Below, piece by piece: positions 1 through 11,182 of a DNA stretch of 64,000 bases. The stretch's first letter is position 1; each line of letters opens with the position of its first letter. The notes beneath the pieces were generated by a model. The model saw only the letters and a list, made by a program, of their open reading frames with translations, was not told where the DNA came from and made no database searches. A program made the position numbers and the translations under genes. The DNA comes from Unio delphinus. Lineage: Eukaryota; Mollusca; Bivalvia; Unionida; Unionidae. The stretch lies in NCBI GenBank assembly GCA_029339505.1, contig JAQISU010000096.1:5503501-5567500 (forward strand), read 5' to 3'.

Positions 1-359
1 ATCTGTATTATTAAAAACATCTTTCACAAGTATTAAGTACATTAACATTTTTCATAATTTAATACACGCAACATTTAATAGAATTGGAATCGTTCCTTAA
101 GTTATAAAATGGTTATCGTGAAAATAGACTTTATAATATCTAATAAAATGGTGATAGATGGCATAGGCCTCACTATCTGTTTATTTTAGAATAATAAATG
201 TAACATAAAACATCATACATTTTTATCACATAATACGGATAACGAAAGAAAATGCAATTGTATACTTCACATACCTCAACAGCTGAACTTGCTTCCGTAA
301 AGTAAAACAGCTTCTGGATAGAATTTGCATTGTGGCATTATTGTCTGTCTTTTTTTTTT

Positions 360-1392
360 GGGGGGGGGGGGGGGGGGGCACCAGACAGATGCCCCCTCTC
401 CCTATTGAAAAAACTAATAAAAAAGTTTATGTGTATGTGTGTTCCCCCGATATGTAGTTGGGTGTTTTTTTTTAATGAAATTTCATTTAATTTAACCTAA
501 CCTTAATTTTTTCCCATCGGGATTATATAATAATAGGAAGATATTTTTTGTCCTTAGTGTTTTTCTATAACATTCCCACCCGAGCACAAGGGCCCATCAT
601 GGGTGTATGTCTCATACTTCAAAGTTAACCCTGGCTAGGGGTTTCCTGTATCCTGTGTTTGCTATTTGTGTTGTGCTATATGTGTGTTGCTATATGTATT
701 CATATGAATACTGTATTATTTTGTAAGGATAGCCATACTTTGTCAATTTTCCCAGTTTTCTAACCATATAATTACCTCTAAACGGTAATTATTCCAATAT
801 ATCTTTTTTTTTATTTCATTTAGTTAATATATTTTTTATTAATTTTGAATTTTGTACAAACCATGGTGTCTTAATTTTAATTTAATTTGGTTAAAACCAA
901 ACTATTGTTTTACTGTTTGTGATATTATGTTCCATGTTTTGTAATTTCCTTATTTATATACTAGATCACTTTGATCGAAATGGGATTCGTGCAATTTCTT
1001 TATTCTTTTTACACTTCACCCTTCTCGATACTATTTGTGATCTTTATTTATTTATCATTAAGTCCTTATTTTTTTCCAAAAGATTATTTTATATTTCCCT
1101 TTAAACGGGCTTTCTGTGTAGACTTGCACAATCTCCACAGAGTAAAAACATTTTCCACCAGTGATTTTGTATGATAGCATGCTTTTTTTCAAGAAAAGGA
1201 AAAGAAATAGAAAGGAAACAGATCTGAACTAAAGAGCCTATCTAATCCGTTAGTTGTTTTGTAGTGTATATGTCTCAGGTGAGTTTTATTCCAAACTCTT
1301 TCACGGGCCTGTCCACTTCGCGTAGCGCCATGTGATATAGCCCCGTGCTCTCATTGCTCGTACTTTCTCCTCCTGAGTTCCCTGAACCCTCC
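360..1392 (-). other. LINE 3' untranslated region
   Basis: Region downstream of the ORF2 C-terminal fragment, with no supported gene. It starts (plus-strand left) with a poly-T/poly-G tract that differs between copies: T10 G19 in copy 1, T8 G13 in copy 2, T10 G13 in copy 3. Equivalent stretches are about 12901-13935 and 25451-26480. Short open frames here are AT-rich and I do not accept them as genes. Confidence 0.6.
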
Positions 1393-1944
1393 TTATCTAA
1401 CATTTTCTCTATAATTTTGAAATGGACCGCATGCTATCATATACTTAATAATAAAGCTCGATATTTCTTCTAAAATTTTCCTTGTAAATATGCCATCTAG
1501 GTATAAAAGCTGTATATTGTCATATATTTGTTTTCGTATAATATTTGTGACAATTTTGTTTCTATCATTTAAAGTTATTAGACATTCAGTGATAATATGT
1601 TTTTTGGTAAAAAAGAAGTTTTTGCAAAGTGGACATTTTGGCAACACTACGATCATACGCCGTCGCACTGCTATTTCCCCTGTCAACCATGCATCATGCA
1701 TGTATTTGAACAAGGTACTTTGTATTTTAAGGGATCTGAGTTTGACCCAGTTTCCCCATGCCCTATCCCAGTTAATATTTATGTGTTTTTGCTCTACCTT
1801 GTTTTTGTCCTTATTTATTGTGTTTTGTACTAGCCATATGTATGTGCCTTTTGTATCAGTGTCCCAGAATTCTTTAAAATCTCTATATTTAAATAATAAA
1901 TCTTTTATTGATCTTAATTTCCTTGGCACTTCTAATAATTTAAT
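1393..1944 (-). pseudogene. LINE ORF2 C-terminal fragment, copy 1
   Basis: An open stretch in the same frame as ORF2, immediately after its stop codon (TAA, plus-strand TTA at 1945-1947). It encodes about 180 residues with the C-terminal zinc motif of LINE ORF2 proteins, CPLC followed by a spaced His and Cys (KKHIITEC). In intact relatives this is part of ORF2, so the stop looks like a nonsense mutation that removed the domain. The same stop is in all three copies and so predates the amplification. Confidence 0.7.
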
Positions 1945-4635
1945 TTATTTATTATTCCTATATATGTCGTTTCTCTGCTTCATAGAGAAACCGAAATAAT
2001 ATATATAAAGCCCTTGCCAAGCTATTTTGGGCTCAACTTTAATCTCCTTAAATCTATTTAAAATGTTGGTGTATTTGATTAGGATGGGGTGGGGGAGACC
2101 TAGACCTCCCCTCTTCCCCTCTCTGTATAGAGTATCTTTGTTTGTGTAATGTGTTTTAAAAGCCCATAAGTATTTAATAATATCGTTATCTATTTCTTTT
2201 AGTGTTGCATTTTTTATGTCTACTGTTTTTAATTTGTAATTTAAGTGCACATACATATAGTTTTTTGCAGCTTGTGCTCGTTCCATTAAGCATAGTGGCA
2301 GTGGTGCCCAGATTGTCAAATTTTTCTTAATACTTTCTTTGATTTCTTTTAAATTGTTCTTAAGTTCGTCCTTCCCAAAATTTACCCCTAATGTTTTTAT
2401 ATTATCTTTAATAAGAGGAGCAGGCAGACCATGTTTCTTACCTCTCCAGTTTCCTATTAATAAAATTTCCGTTTTATCAGGATTTATCTTAGATCCTGAA
2501 ACTTTTCCAAATTTGTCAAATTCCTTTATTAGTTCAATATAGGATTTTCCATCTTGAATAAAGTTCGTGCAATCATCAGCATGTTGTAGCATCTTAAGTT
2601 CTTCTTTGATGTTTGGAACTTTAATCCCTACAATATTTTGGTTATTTCTTACTTTGATACTTAGAATTTCTATTGCTATTACATATAATAGCATCGATAG
2701 TGGGCAACCTTGCCGCACTGATCTTTGAATTTCAAATTTTTCCGTTTTTGCTCCATTTACCTGTACAATCGAGTTAATATCATTATACAGAATTTTAGTC
2801 CAATTTTGGAAATTTGCTCCAAATCCAAATTTTTCTAGTGTCTTATATATATAGTTTTGTTCAATTCTATCAAAGGCTTTTTCCTGATCAAGTAGTACCA
2901 TAGCACTAGTATTACCAGTTATATTGATATGATCAATTATAGTCTTAATGTTTAAAATGTTATTTTGTATGTTTCTTCCTTTTGGCCCACTTGTTTGATT
3001 TATATTTATAATTGGGTCAAGACACTTTTTGACCCTTTCCGATAAAATTTTGCTAATAATTTTATAGTCAACATTAAGGAGTGAGATGGGTCTCCAGTTC
3101 TTTATTTCATCCCTATTACCCTTTCCCTTATATATTATTGTTATCATACCCTCCCTCATTGTGTTAGTCATTTTGCTATTCCTAAGTGCAATATTATTGT
3201 ATAACCATTCTAAAATTGGCGACAACTCTCTACAGAATTTTTGGTAGAACTCCGCAGAAAGTCCATCTCTCCCTGGTGATTTATTCTTACCTAATTTCCC
3301 TATTGTCTCTATTATTTCGTCTTGTGATATAAATTCCTCACATTTGTCTCTATGTTCTGAGGTAATTTTTTCACAATTTGTCTCTCGTAAGTATGTTTCT
3401 ATATCTTCGTCTGCTATTCTCTGTGAAGTATATAGGTCCTTATAGTAATTCCGTATGTAATCTAGTATTTGAGTTTTGTCTTCTAGTATTTCCCTTCCCG
3501 TGTTTAGACTTTCTAATGTTTTTTCTCCCCCCCTTCTTAATTCCTCCCTTTTATATAAGCCCCCTGCAGTTTCATATAGTTTGGTAAATCTACCTGCTTT
3601 TATTTCCCTCCCTTTATAATAATCAAGTTTTAATTTCTCTAATCTTAATACTATTGTTTCTTTTGTGTTCTGTGTTGTTGTTGTGTTTATTAAATTTTCC
3701 ATAGCTTCTGTTTCTAATTTAAAGTTTTTAGCCCTTAATTTCGAATGTTTAATTGCTATTTTTTTGAATTTAACTTTTAATTTATCCCATTCTGCCATAA
3801 TATCATTATTCCCTTGAGTTTTAAAATCTTCTATTTCCATTTTTATTTCTTCTATGAATTCCCCTATATTTAATAATTTAGTATTTAATTTCCATGACCC
3901 ACGTCCCCATTTAGTTCTCTTAGATATCCCTACTTCTAAATAAATTAATTTATGGTCCGAAACTTGATAATTTGATATCCCTGATTTTATGTATTTATTT
4001 GTTCCAAAACATGTGCCCCAAAAAGTATCTATTCTACTTACTATATCCCCTCTTTTATAAGTATATTCCACCCTTAGTAAATTTAAACGTCTATATATGT
4101 CAACCAAATCTAAGGATTCCATAATAAGTTCCATGATGTCCATTATTTCTAAGTCTGTTCTTATTATTTTTTCCATTCGGTCTATGTCATATCTTACCCA
4201 ATTAAAATCCCCACCTATGATCAAATTTTCCCCTATATAGTTGTTCAAGTACTCCCTAAATCCTGTTGCAAAGGCTCGTTTCATATTACGAGAGGCTGGC
4301 ATATATATATTTAAAAAATGACAATTATCTATTTTTAAATGAATGAGTCTACCCTTAAAAAAAACCCCTTCCTCTATTCTTTCCCATTTCATCCCTACTT
4401 TATTTTTAATCATAATCGCAATCCCACCTCCTTTATCCCTCCCTATATAGTCATTTTGAATTATAATGCAATCCAGCTTTCTTTCAAGTTGTTCTTTTAA
4501 TTTGTCTGTTAGTCCGTTATGTGTCTCTTGGATAAACAGTAAATCAAAATCCCCTATTTGTATTAACTTATTAACCTTTTCTTGGTTTAATCCATTAACA
4601 TTAATTGACAGAACACGGAAGTTTTGTTCTTCCAT
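1945..4635 (-). CDS. LINE ORF2 (endonuclease + reverse transcriptase), copy 1
   Basis: 896 residues. In this class ORF2 nicks genomic DNA and reverse-transcribes the element RNA at the nick. The N-terminal APE-type endonuclease (about 1-235) shows NVNGLN (12-17), QET (36-38), GGDFNWV (141-147) and SDH (226-228). The reverse transcriptase (about 450-710) shows SPGRDGL, RPISLLNVDYKI, LLDQEKAFDR with Asp583, RQGCPLS (641-647) and the catalytic HADD (685-688), where Tyr is the usual first residue. RQGCPLS and the overall layout suggest the L1/Tx1 group. The C-terminal zinc domain is cut off by an in-frame TAA. ORF1 lies upstream on the same strand. Confidence 0.9.
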   Translation of the reverse strand: MEEQNFRVLSINVNGLNQEKVNKLIQIGDFDLLFIQETHNGLTDKLKEQLERKLDCIIIQNDYIGRDKGGGIAIMIKNKVGMKWERIEEGVFFKGRLIHLKIDNCHFLNIYMPASRNMKRAFATGFREYLNNYIGENLIIGGDFNWVRYDIDRMEKIIRTDLEIMDIMELIMESLDLVDIYRRLNLLRVEYTYKRGDIVSRIDTFWGTCFGTNKYIKSGISNYQVSDHKLIYLEVGISKRTKWGRGSWKLNTKLLNIGEFIEEIKMEIEDFKTQGNNDIMAEWDKLKVKFKKIAIKHSKLRAKNFKLETEAMENLINTTTTQNTKETIVLRLEKLKLDYYKGREIKAGRFTKLYETAGGLYKREELRRGGEKTLESLNTGREILEDKTQILDYIRNYYKDLYTSQRIADEDIETYLRETNCEKITSEHRDKCEEFISQDEIIETIGKLGKNKSPGRDGLSAEFYQKFCRELSPILEWLYNNIALRNSKMTNTMREGMITIIYKGKGNRDEIKNWRPISLLNVDYKIISKILSERVKKCLDPIININQTSGPKGRNIQNNILNIKTIIDHINITGNTSAMVLLDQEKAFDRIEQNYIYKTLEKFGFGANFQNWTKILYNDINSIVQVNGAKTEKFEIQRSVRQGCPLSMLLYVIAIEILSIKVRNNQNIVGIKVPNIKEELKMLQHADDCTNFIQDGKSYIELIKEFDKFGKVSGSKINPDKTEILLIGNWRGKKHGLPAPLIKDNIKTLGVNFGKDELKNNLKEIKESIKKNLTIWAPLPLCLMERAQAAKNYMYVHLNYKLKTVDIKNATLKEIDNDIIKYLWAFKTHYTNKDTLYREGKRGGLGLPHPILIKYTNILNRFKEIKVEPKIAWQGLYIYYFGFSMKQRNDIYRNNK

Positions 4636-4707
4636 TTCTGGTTTTTCCTCCCAGGTGGCCGCTACTTTTTTAGTGGTTATGTTTTATTGGTTATTGTTTA
4701 TAATTTA

Positions 4708-5992
4708 TTAATGAATTGTATCTTCCCCTTGTTGAGGGGACCCTGGGTCATTGTTCTCAGCTTGGGTTTCACTACTGGGTAATTCAAAATCACTGGTGAC
4801 ATTAAGTGAAAAAAGGGTATTCTTAAACATATCATTCTCATTCTCAGTTTCAGTTTCCAAAGTTGTATTTATGATATCCATGCTAAAGTTGTTGTTTGGT
4901 TCCTGAGATGAATCTAAACTAGATTTCTCAGGTTGAGACTCAATTTCTGATTGGTTTGGATTGGGTGTTTCATGCGATCTTTTGTCTTGAGGAGATGTGG
5001 GTATGTTCCCTGTTCCCTCAACAGATGGAAGCGTTTTTTCAAGCTCCTCTGAGGAAGAAGACAGGCTTGCAGCCTTTCTCTTCTTATTCTGTTTTTGGGG
5101 ATTCTTGATGGGAGTGGACGTTCTGGGGGGGGGGGGGTTCATTCCCCTCATGGAAGGACCTTTCCACCTCCTCATTAATCAAGACTTCAAAGGGATTTTC
5201 TGATGTAAATGTTGGAGGAATTTGCTTAGTTTTTACTTCCTTTCTACTACCCACCGTGACCCACTGATTTGTTGGAGCAATTTCTACATTTGGGGCTATA
5301 TTGTCAGTAGATGGACTATTTGTCCCTATATTTCTATTGCAAGCCCATGGACCATGGCCTTTGTCCCCACATCTACTACATTTTCTGTCCTTCTCACAGT
5401 TTCTATACCATGAGCGGACTCGGAAGCCTAGCACATAAAAGAAAGGGGGTATTTTAATCTCCTGACCCTTTTCCATACGGATTATTCTGACCGCGGATGT
5501 TATTCCCTCAAAGCCCCATGAATCTCCTAGTTTATAGCCCTTGCTATTTACCCCAAATCTCTCATGTATTTTCATCTCTAGCTCCACAGTATCTATATAA
5601 AATGGGAGCCCATGAAAATGCACTTCCATCATCTTTGGTCCCAATTCACGTTCAATTGGCGGAGCCTCATGAACAAACATCTCAATTCCCCTTACCATAA
5701 ATGAGTCTACTGTCAAGATGGGGGTCACTTTATCCCTTGGATATAACATAAAACGCTTGGGCCCGGCATTTTGGAGCGCTACGATTTTTGTCATATCCAC
5801 TGACATTGCTTTCAATGCTGCCAAAATTTCCAACTGCTTGGGTGTCTCATCAGAGCTTGAAACAAGCAATTGGCAACCCTTAGGGTGATGTGCCTGTAGG
5901 ATATTGTCCACCACAGTACAGTGGTAATAAAGATTGAGACGGGACCTACTCCCCTTGGGATAAGAAGGATTTCTTCCATTCAACTCTTCCAT
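4708..5992 (-). pseudogene. LINE ORF1 (zinc-knuckle protein), frame-broken, copy 1
   Basis: ORF1 proteins of this class bind element RNA. I start it at 5992 (MEELNGRNPSYPKG); an upstream ATG at 6022 is also in frame. A CCHC knuckle, CSRCGDKGHGPWAC, is visible about two-thirds along the first frame. That frame meets a 13-G tract (about 5125-5137) coding a proline run and stops at 5084. A second frame running from 5175 to 4708 encodes a Ser/Glu/Asn-rich tail that looks like the natural continuation. The break therefore sits at a homopolymer that varies between copies: a true frameshift or a read error. Confidence 0.7.
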
Positions 5993-6179
5993 TCCAAAGA
6001 TAATTGTAAAATGAAAATACAAAACTACAAAAAAAAAGCAAAAAGCTGCAGTGATACTAATGAAAATGTAACAAAAGTGATAATAAAGAAAAAGAACCTG
6101 TTAACAACAGATCCTTGAAAAGATATATCCAAAAACACAAACGTATAATCCTCTCCAATTTGCACTACAGATTTCCTTT

Positions 6180-7848
6180 ACACCAGCCGCTTGCTGACAA
6201 AACCCTTAGTAATGCCGATAATTGCCGATAATTAATGCAATTTAAAATGTGCAAATTTAATTCAGTATTAAATATGCAGATTTGATTCACGACCAAGACC
6301 GTGCATGAATCACTTGATAATATGCATCCATTTGTGATTGAAACTACTAAATAAAAAGTGAGAAAATTATTTAGAGTATTTTCTTGTTACGAGTTTCTGA
6401 AGCATGATAATGAAACTAAAGTTATTAGCCTTAATAGCTTTCGTTGCATAGGGCAGTCAAAAGGAAATCTGGTAAAACAATTCGATTGGAGCATAATTTC
6501 ACATTAGCATATTGACAACGAAACAGACATTTATAATATATTTTTAATGAATTTTTTTTTATCATGAACTCTTAACAATGCGGTTTTACAATATCAGGAG
6601 AGAGAAGAGCTCGGGCTCTCTTAAAAGGCTTCACTCATAACTAGATATGGCCACATCGTGGGGATATTTGAAAATGTACAAAAGGTCCAGGGATGCTGTA
6701 ATGATACGAGTCTTATTAGAGTTCCGACGAAACTTTGTTTTTTGAAATACTCAATTTATCAAATTACATTCAGTCTATATGAACTTAAATTACAGATACA
6801 GATGTACATATAAAACTACGATATTCCATCACTTACCAGCATCATATTTCTATGATTTCTGCCTTTTAGAATACAATACAATTAAATATCGAATAAATTC
6901 ACGATAGCTCAAGAATCTAAAATTCAATATTTCAGACTAATAACGCAACAATTTAGTAGAATTATATTTTACTGAATTTAATCTAAACATCCAACATATT
7001 AATCTCTTAATCATATAAGGGTATTTTATTTCTAAAACTTAACTATTATTGAGTATCAAGTTGGTAGCGAACGTATTTTAGTATAAGCATGAATACAATT
7101 TCAATTAAATATAAGATCTACAATTTTCCCAATACTTTATATTAAAGAATAGTAAAGAAATATTAAAATAATCAAAGGTTAAATTAACATCTAAACACTA
7201 AAAATAATTATACTATATTGAATTTGTGCGCAGACGACATCTTGCCTGTAATGATACAAATCTTGCCTGTAATGATACAAATCTCATTTGACTTCCGACG
7301 AAACGGGCTGGCTCGTTCTAATATCATTGCTTTTTATAGTCTTAGGACGTGGCCAAATATGGTCATATGCTCTTATGTTTCGCCAGAATCTGAGGTTTTA
7401 TCACATCTTACAGACTATCGACTGGGTCTACATACTTGATTGGACAGTCAATTTGCTACATCAGCCTTCTTATTTAATGAGAGGTTACTTTTGCTGACCA
7501 TTATCCAAGTGAATTCCTTCTTCAATTACCCGAAGGTTTTAGTGCTTAATTTGCACTGCTGGTATCAACTAACTGAAACACATTTATGTAAATGCAAAAA
7601 ATCTGGATATTACTACTTCAATTACAACATGCCGAGTCTTCTATTTATATGTAGCAAATTTTACTTGTTGAATAACCAACATATGTAGTTACAAAATGTC
7701 TAGCAGGCATTCAAGATTGTTTTACTGAATACCTTAAACAAAGTAACTGTTCGTAAAGTAACCCCGTTTGTCTAACACTATCTTGATAAACCACTCCAGT
7801 GCTAGAGTTTTGCTTTAGTTCATAAGGGCCTACTCTTTATTATAATAG
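6180..7848. other. Unit region after the LINE, no gene seen
   Basis: AT-rich DNA without a supported gene; equivalents are about 18723-20391 and 31275-32942. Two segments resemble each other: near 6695-6735 and 7248-7305 both carry a TGTAATGATAC phrase followed by a TTCCGACGAAAC phrase, and at 7247-7280 the sequence CTTGCCTGTAATGATACAAAT is tandemly doubled. This is a local duplication of unknown meaning. Confidence 0.4.
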
Positions 7849-7902
7849 TATACAGTTATGATATAGTATATAGTTATGATATAGTATATAGTTATGATAT
7901 AT
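7849..7902. repeat. 18-bp minisatellite, 3 units (copy 1)
   Basis: Three units of TATAGTTATGATATAGTA type. Copy 2 has three units (20392-20445) and copy 3 has four (32943-33014), so the array is length-variable between tandem units. Confidence 0.85.
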
Positions 7903-8098
7903 AAATTAATCTAAATATATTTTAATAGAAAATTAACTTTCAACAATTGCTACAAAATTAATTTTAATACAAATTATATAAAATTTAAATCTTATTTTAT
8001 TAAAAATTCTGTCCTAACAAGTTCAATAAAACAACACCACCTCTCAGATTTAAAACAACGTCTTAATATTCAGGACCTATCTGAATATTATTAGCATT

Positions 8099-8371
8099 AT
8101 GCACATGATCTGGTGTCATGCTTCAGGCTGGGCACTGTTTTTCAGGAATATAATAATGAAAATTAAATGTCTGCTATGTGACATCTTGGAAGAATTTAGG
8201 AATGCATGTATTTGCAACTATATGTTAGATTCAGAACACTTTTACAAACCTAGCACTTTCAACGGTGAACAAACCAGCATCCGATCAGAATTGTTTAAAA
8301 GTCAAAACTATTCGTTTTCGATGGACAAAGAAGTTTATATGTTAATAAATGAATTATTAAAAAATTATAAA
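8099..8371 (+). pseudogene. Decayed family-B DNA polymerase fragment, copy 1
   Basis: Open for 91 residues. The central part, LLCDILEEFRNACICNYMLD then HFY, followed about 30 residues later by DKEVYMLI, resembles the block of protein-primed polymerase B (DNA_pol_B_2 type, found in Mavericks and adintoviruses). That block reads as a Leu-rich segment, a FENFR-like motif, NY-LD, H-Y-Y and, further on, a D-DMY-IE pattern. No catalytic motifs follow, so this is a fragment. It belongs to a different polymerase type from the one in the element at 49074-52614. The match rests on motif memory only. Confidence 0.45.
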
Positions 8372-8374
8372 TGA

Positions 8375-10080
8375 AATGAAGAAAGATTGCTTCTTGAATC
8401 ACATGGAACGTTAGGAGAAATTTACTTTGGACCAAAAGCATTGCGATATACAGGATCAAAACTATCTACGTGTATGTTGATAAATTGGGCGAAACTGCAC
8501 TGCGCCACGTGTACAACAAATTTAAATACATGTAGTTAAATACTAAATTGTCAAACATGTATTAATGTTACAATATTCGGATGATAAAACAGTTTAACAA
8601 CAAAAATAGCAAAGCAGGACAGTGAACTTCAAAGTTATTGTAAAATAACTAAGGAAATCGTTCATGTCAAGGGGTATGAATCCAACAACACAGCTGTAAT
8701 TGTGCCAACTCTTCGAATTTAGCATACGTTACCTTGTAAATAGTTTTGGCCAAACACCATCGTAGACGACATGGAACATTATTGACAAGGTTCGCCAAAC
8801 CAGTTTTGAACAAATCACAAAACTATTTTTGGATTTACAAATTACAGTCAAGGTGTTATCGGAAATGAAATGAAAAAGCAAACGTTTTCCAATGGAATAG
8901 AGTGCCAATTCTACATCCCATAAATTGTGTTTTTAAAAAAAACAGAAGTTGGATTAATCTTACTTTTAATTACCAATTTGTTTACATGAACAAGGTGAAA
9001 CGCGTGCAAAGGAGGTACTGAGGGAATAAATAAATCTTGCTTTGTAGAAAGACGCTTAACAATAACAGTTCTTTACTCAGATAGCAGAAAACAATAACTG
9101 CGAGGACACGCTGAACTTGGAAAAAAATATTAGAAAGGAGATGCATATAGAGTGCCGTTGGTCAAAATGATTACAAAGCTGGTGAACTGACCTCTATTGA
9201 TGCTTTGATTTTATAAACCTCTGCCTTCAAAGATGCATGTAAAAAAAAAAAAAGGATGGCCTTTACGGTTATAGACGGTATTAATAGCAAACATTGATAC
9301 AAGTCATTTATTTCCTCTGCAAAAGTCCCATATGTAATGTTAGAGCTTGAAGTAGCATGATCAGAAAGCGGGGGTCTTGTTTTTAGAGTCTTTGTTCCTA
9401 AACGTGTTTGCGAAACATCTTACATACCACCCCTCAAAATGCTTACGATATTAAACGCTTCCAGGTAACAATTTATCTTGTCCTTTTTCTTGGCTCTACT
9501 TTTAACAGTTTGAGAATCTTTATCTACATGGTTTTAAAAGCCTTTTTTCATTAAAGATATTCATGAGCAAGTTTGTCAGTCCACAGCGGCGCACATGATG
9601 ACATGGCTTATATAGATGGAATAAACTTAAAGAGATTTCAGAAATGTATTAGCTTACTAACCTACCAAACCATAGCACAGCTTTATTGGTATGTAAACAA
9701 TGAATCAATGCACCACTTTTGATAGAAATAAAAAAAACTTTTGTAGAATACAGTCTCAACTTGCTACGATTTTGTTCTAATTAGTGCAATTTAAAACTTG
9801 CCTTAAAAGTAAATTTCCAAAATGGCTACAAAATTCTTTGTAATAAAACATTGGCTACATTCCATAAGCCTAGCATGTGCCGTCTGTTGTGCTTATCAAT
9901 TACCATTAAATGACTGGCATGACATGATGCATGCTAGTTTTATTCAATTTAACCCTCTTTCTTGTTCACTATGGAAACCAGTAAAATGCCAAGTGTTCTT
10001 AGTTTTAATAAATTTATTATGTCATTTTTGGAACTTTTGCATCTTCTATTCAAATAAGCATGATAAATGCTACCTTCTGC
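8375..10080. other. Unit region, no gene seen
   Basis: About 1.7 kb of AT-rich DNA without a convincing gene, repeat family or RNA. Equivalents are 20918-22623 and 33533-35199. Short open frames on either strand show no recognisable motif. Confidence 0.4.
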
Positions 10081-10231
10081 CAGCGCCGGATTAAGCACCG
10101 TGGAGGCCCATAGGCAGTCAAACTTTTGGGGCCCCAGACCCACGGTCTCATGGGGGCCCCTGATGGGGCCCATAAAAGTCGCGGGGCCCATAGGCAGTTG
10201 CCTACTCTGCCTAATGGGTAATCCGGGACTG
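10081..10231. mobile_element. hAT-type MITE, copy 1
   Basis: A GC-rich 151-bp element in AT-rich DNA. It begins CAGCGCCGGATTA and ends TAATCCGGGACTG, near-perfect terminal inverted repeats with the C-A-G start typical of hAT transposons. It is flanked by an 8-bp direct repeat, CCTTCTGC, at 10073-10080 and 10232-10239, the hAT target-duplication length. Internal GGGGCCC blocks repeat. There is no coding capacity, so it is a non-autonomous miniature element. Confidence 0.9.
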
Positions 10232-10916
10232 CCTTCTGCGCATTAGATTCTACCCAGTGCGCAAACATTTTCAGGCCCTGACATTATTTCCTTTTTAAAT
10301 ACATACTATATTTAGAAAATTCCATTGTTCTTATTATTACAAGATAACATCTTTTTCCGAACTATTTCGTTCTAGATAAAACAGTTTTTGGAGAGTTTAC
10401 TGGGAAACCCAATAACCCAAGCATTTTCGATGCACAACAAGCTGTTTTTCTTTTTACATTAGGAACCATGCCTTAATTGAATGAACGAAGGATAAATTGC
10501 TGTTTTCCCCTCATAATGCACACATACTTGTACGTAATTTTCAGGTCAGTTGCAATGCAATGCCTGCACTTACCCTACATCCCTATCAAATGCAATATTG
10601 CCTCGCAAATGCATTGATGTATTTTGTGGATGCACTGCAGATTCCAATTTAGGAACCATGATAAATTAAATAAATATAACAAGTAATGAAGTATTGTTCT
10701 TTATGCATTAACGTTACATCTGCTTGCTCCTACTCGTTTTGTGTTAATTTTAAGCATTTTTTTTTTTTTGCTTCTCTGGACGCAATCACCATATGGAAAA
10801 ATTTGGAATAATGTTCACGCAAAGCATGTTTATCGTAAAATTCGGGACTAATTTGGAAAAGGCACAAAAGACAAATATCTTTGACCAGAAGAATCAGACA
10901 AGACTTATCATTTGCG
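10232..10916. other. Unit region between MITE and SINE
   Basis: No supported gene. A minus-strand open stretch ending at 10730 contains CLLC and HALREHYSKFFH, loosely like a C2H2 zinc finger but with the wrong Cys-His spacing, so I do not call it. Equivalents are 22775-23459 and 35351-36035. Confidence 0.35.
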
Positions 10917-10928
10917 TTCAATAATGTT

Positions 10929-11170
10929 GCTGTTTTTGTTGTAGGGTTTAACGCCATTTTCAGCACAAGATGGGCTATACATGGCAGCAAATATCAATTA
11001 TTGAGCACGATTCCGGGATAACCCCAGCAAGAATCACAGACCCACGAGAAACTTCTATCAAGCTTTCTCGCATACCCACACTGGCCGAATCCGATACTCG
11101 AACCCACGCAGACAGGTGAGATGGCAGTGATTCGTAACGAAGAGCGCTTTAGACCACTCTGGGCCCCTCG
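10929..11170 (-). mobile_element. tRNA-derived SINE, copy 1
   Basis: A retroposon on the minus strand with its tRNA-like head at the right. A B-box-like GGGTTCGAGTA lies near 11090-11105, and the tail at the left reads GTTAAACCCTACAAC then an AAC-rich end. It is flanked by a 12-bp direct repeat, TTCAATAATGTT, at 10917-10928 and 11171-11182, as expected of LINE-driven retroposition. It belongs to the same family as 55942-56192 and 56838-57058. Confidence 0.88.
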
Positions 11171-11182
11171 TTCAATAATGTT

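Larger units (their letters stand above)
351..6180 (-). mobile_element. L1/Tx1-like LINE, copy 1
   Basis: Non-LTR retrotransposon on the minus strand. It has ORF1 with a CCHC zinc knuckle, then ORF2 with an apurinic-type endonuclease and reverse transcriptase, then a 3' untranslated region of about 1 kb ending in a C run and a short poly-A (T then G runs at 351-379 on the plus strand). The 5' end is not sharply visible, and 6180 is an estimate. No ordinary short target duplication is seen; the two LINE ends abut different parts of the tandem unit. ORF1 is frame-broken and ORF2 has an internal stop, so the copy is not autonomous as read. Confidence 0.85.

Noticed and set aside
1490..1999. Plus-strand frame of 169 residues opposite the LINE ORF2 tail (also in copies 2 and 3)
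   Set aside because: Antisense shadow of the LINE coding sequence, with no motif of its own.
9949..10268. Pro/Gly/Trp-rich minus-strand frames near 10 kb
   Set aside because: They are translations of the GC-rich hAT MITE.
10730..10916. Possible C2H2 zinc finger on the minus strand (CLLC...H...H)
   Set aside because: There are 16 residues between the second Cys and the first candidate His instead of about 12, the His spacing is irregular, and the frame starts inside the SINE.
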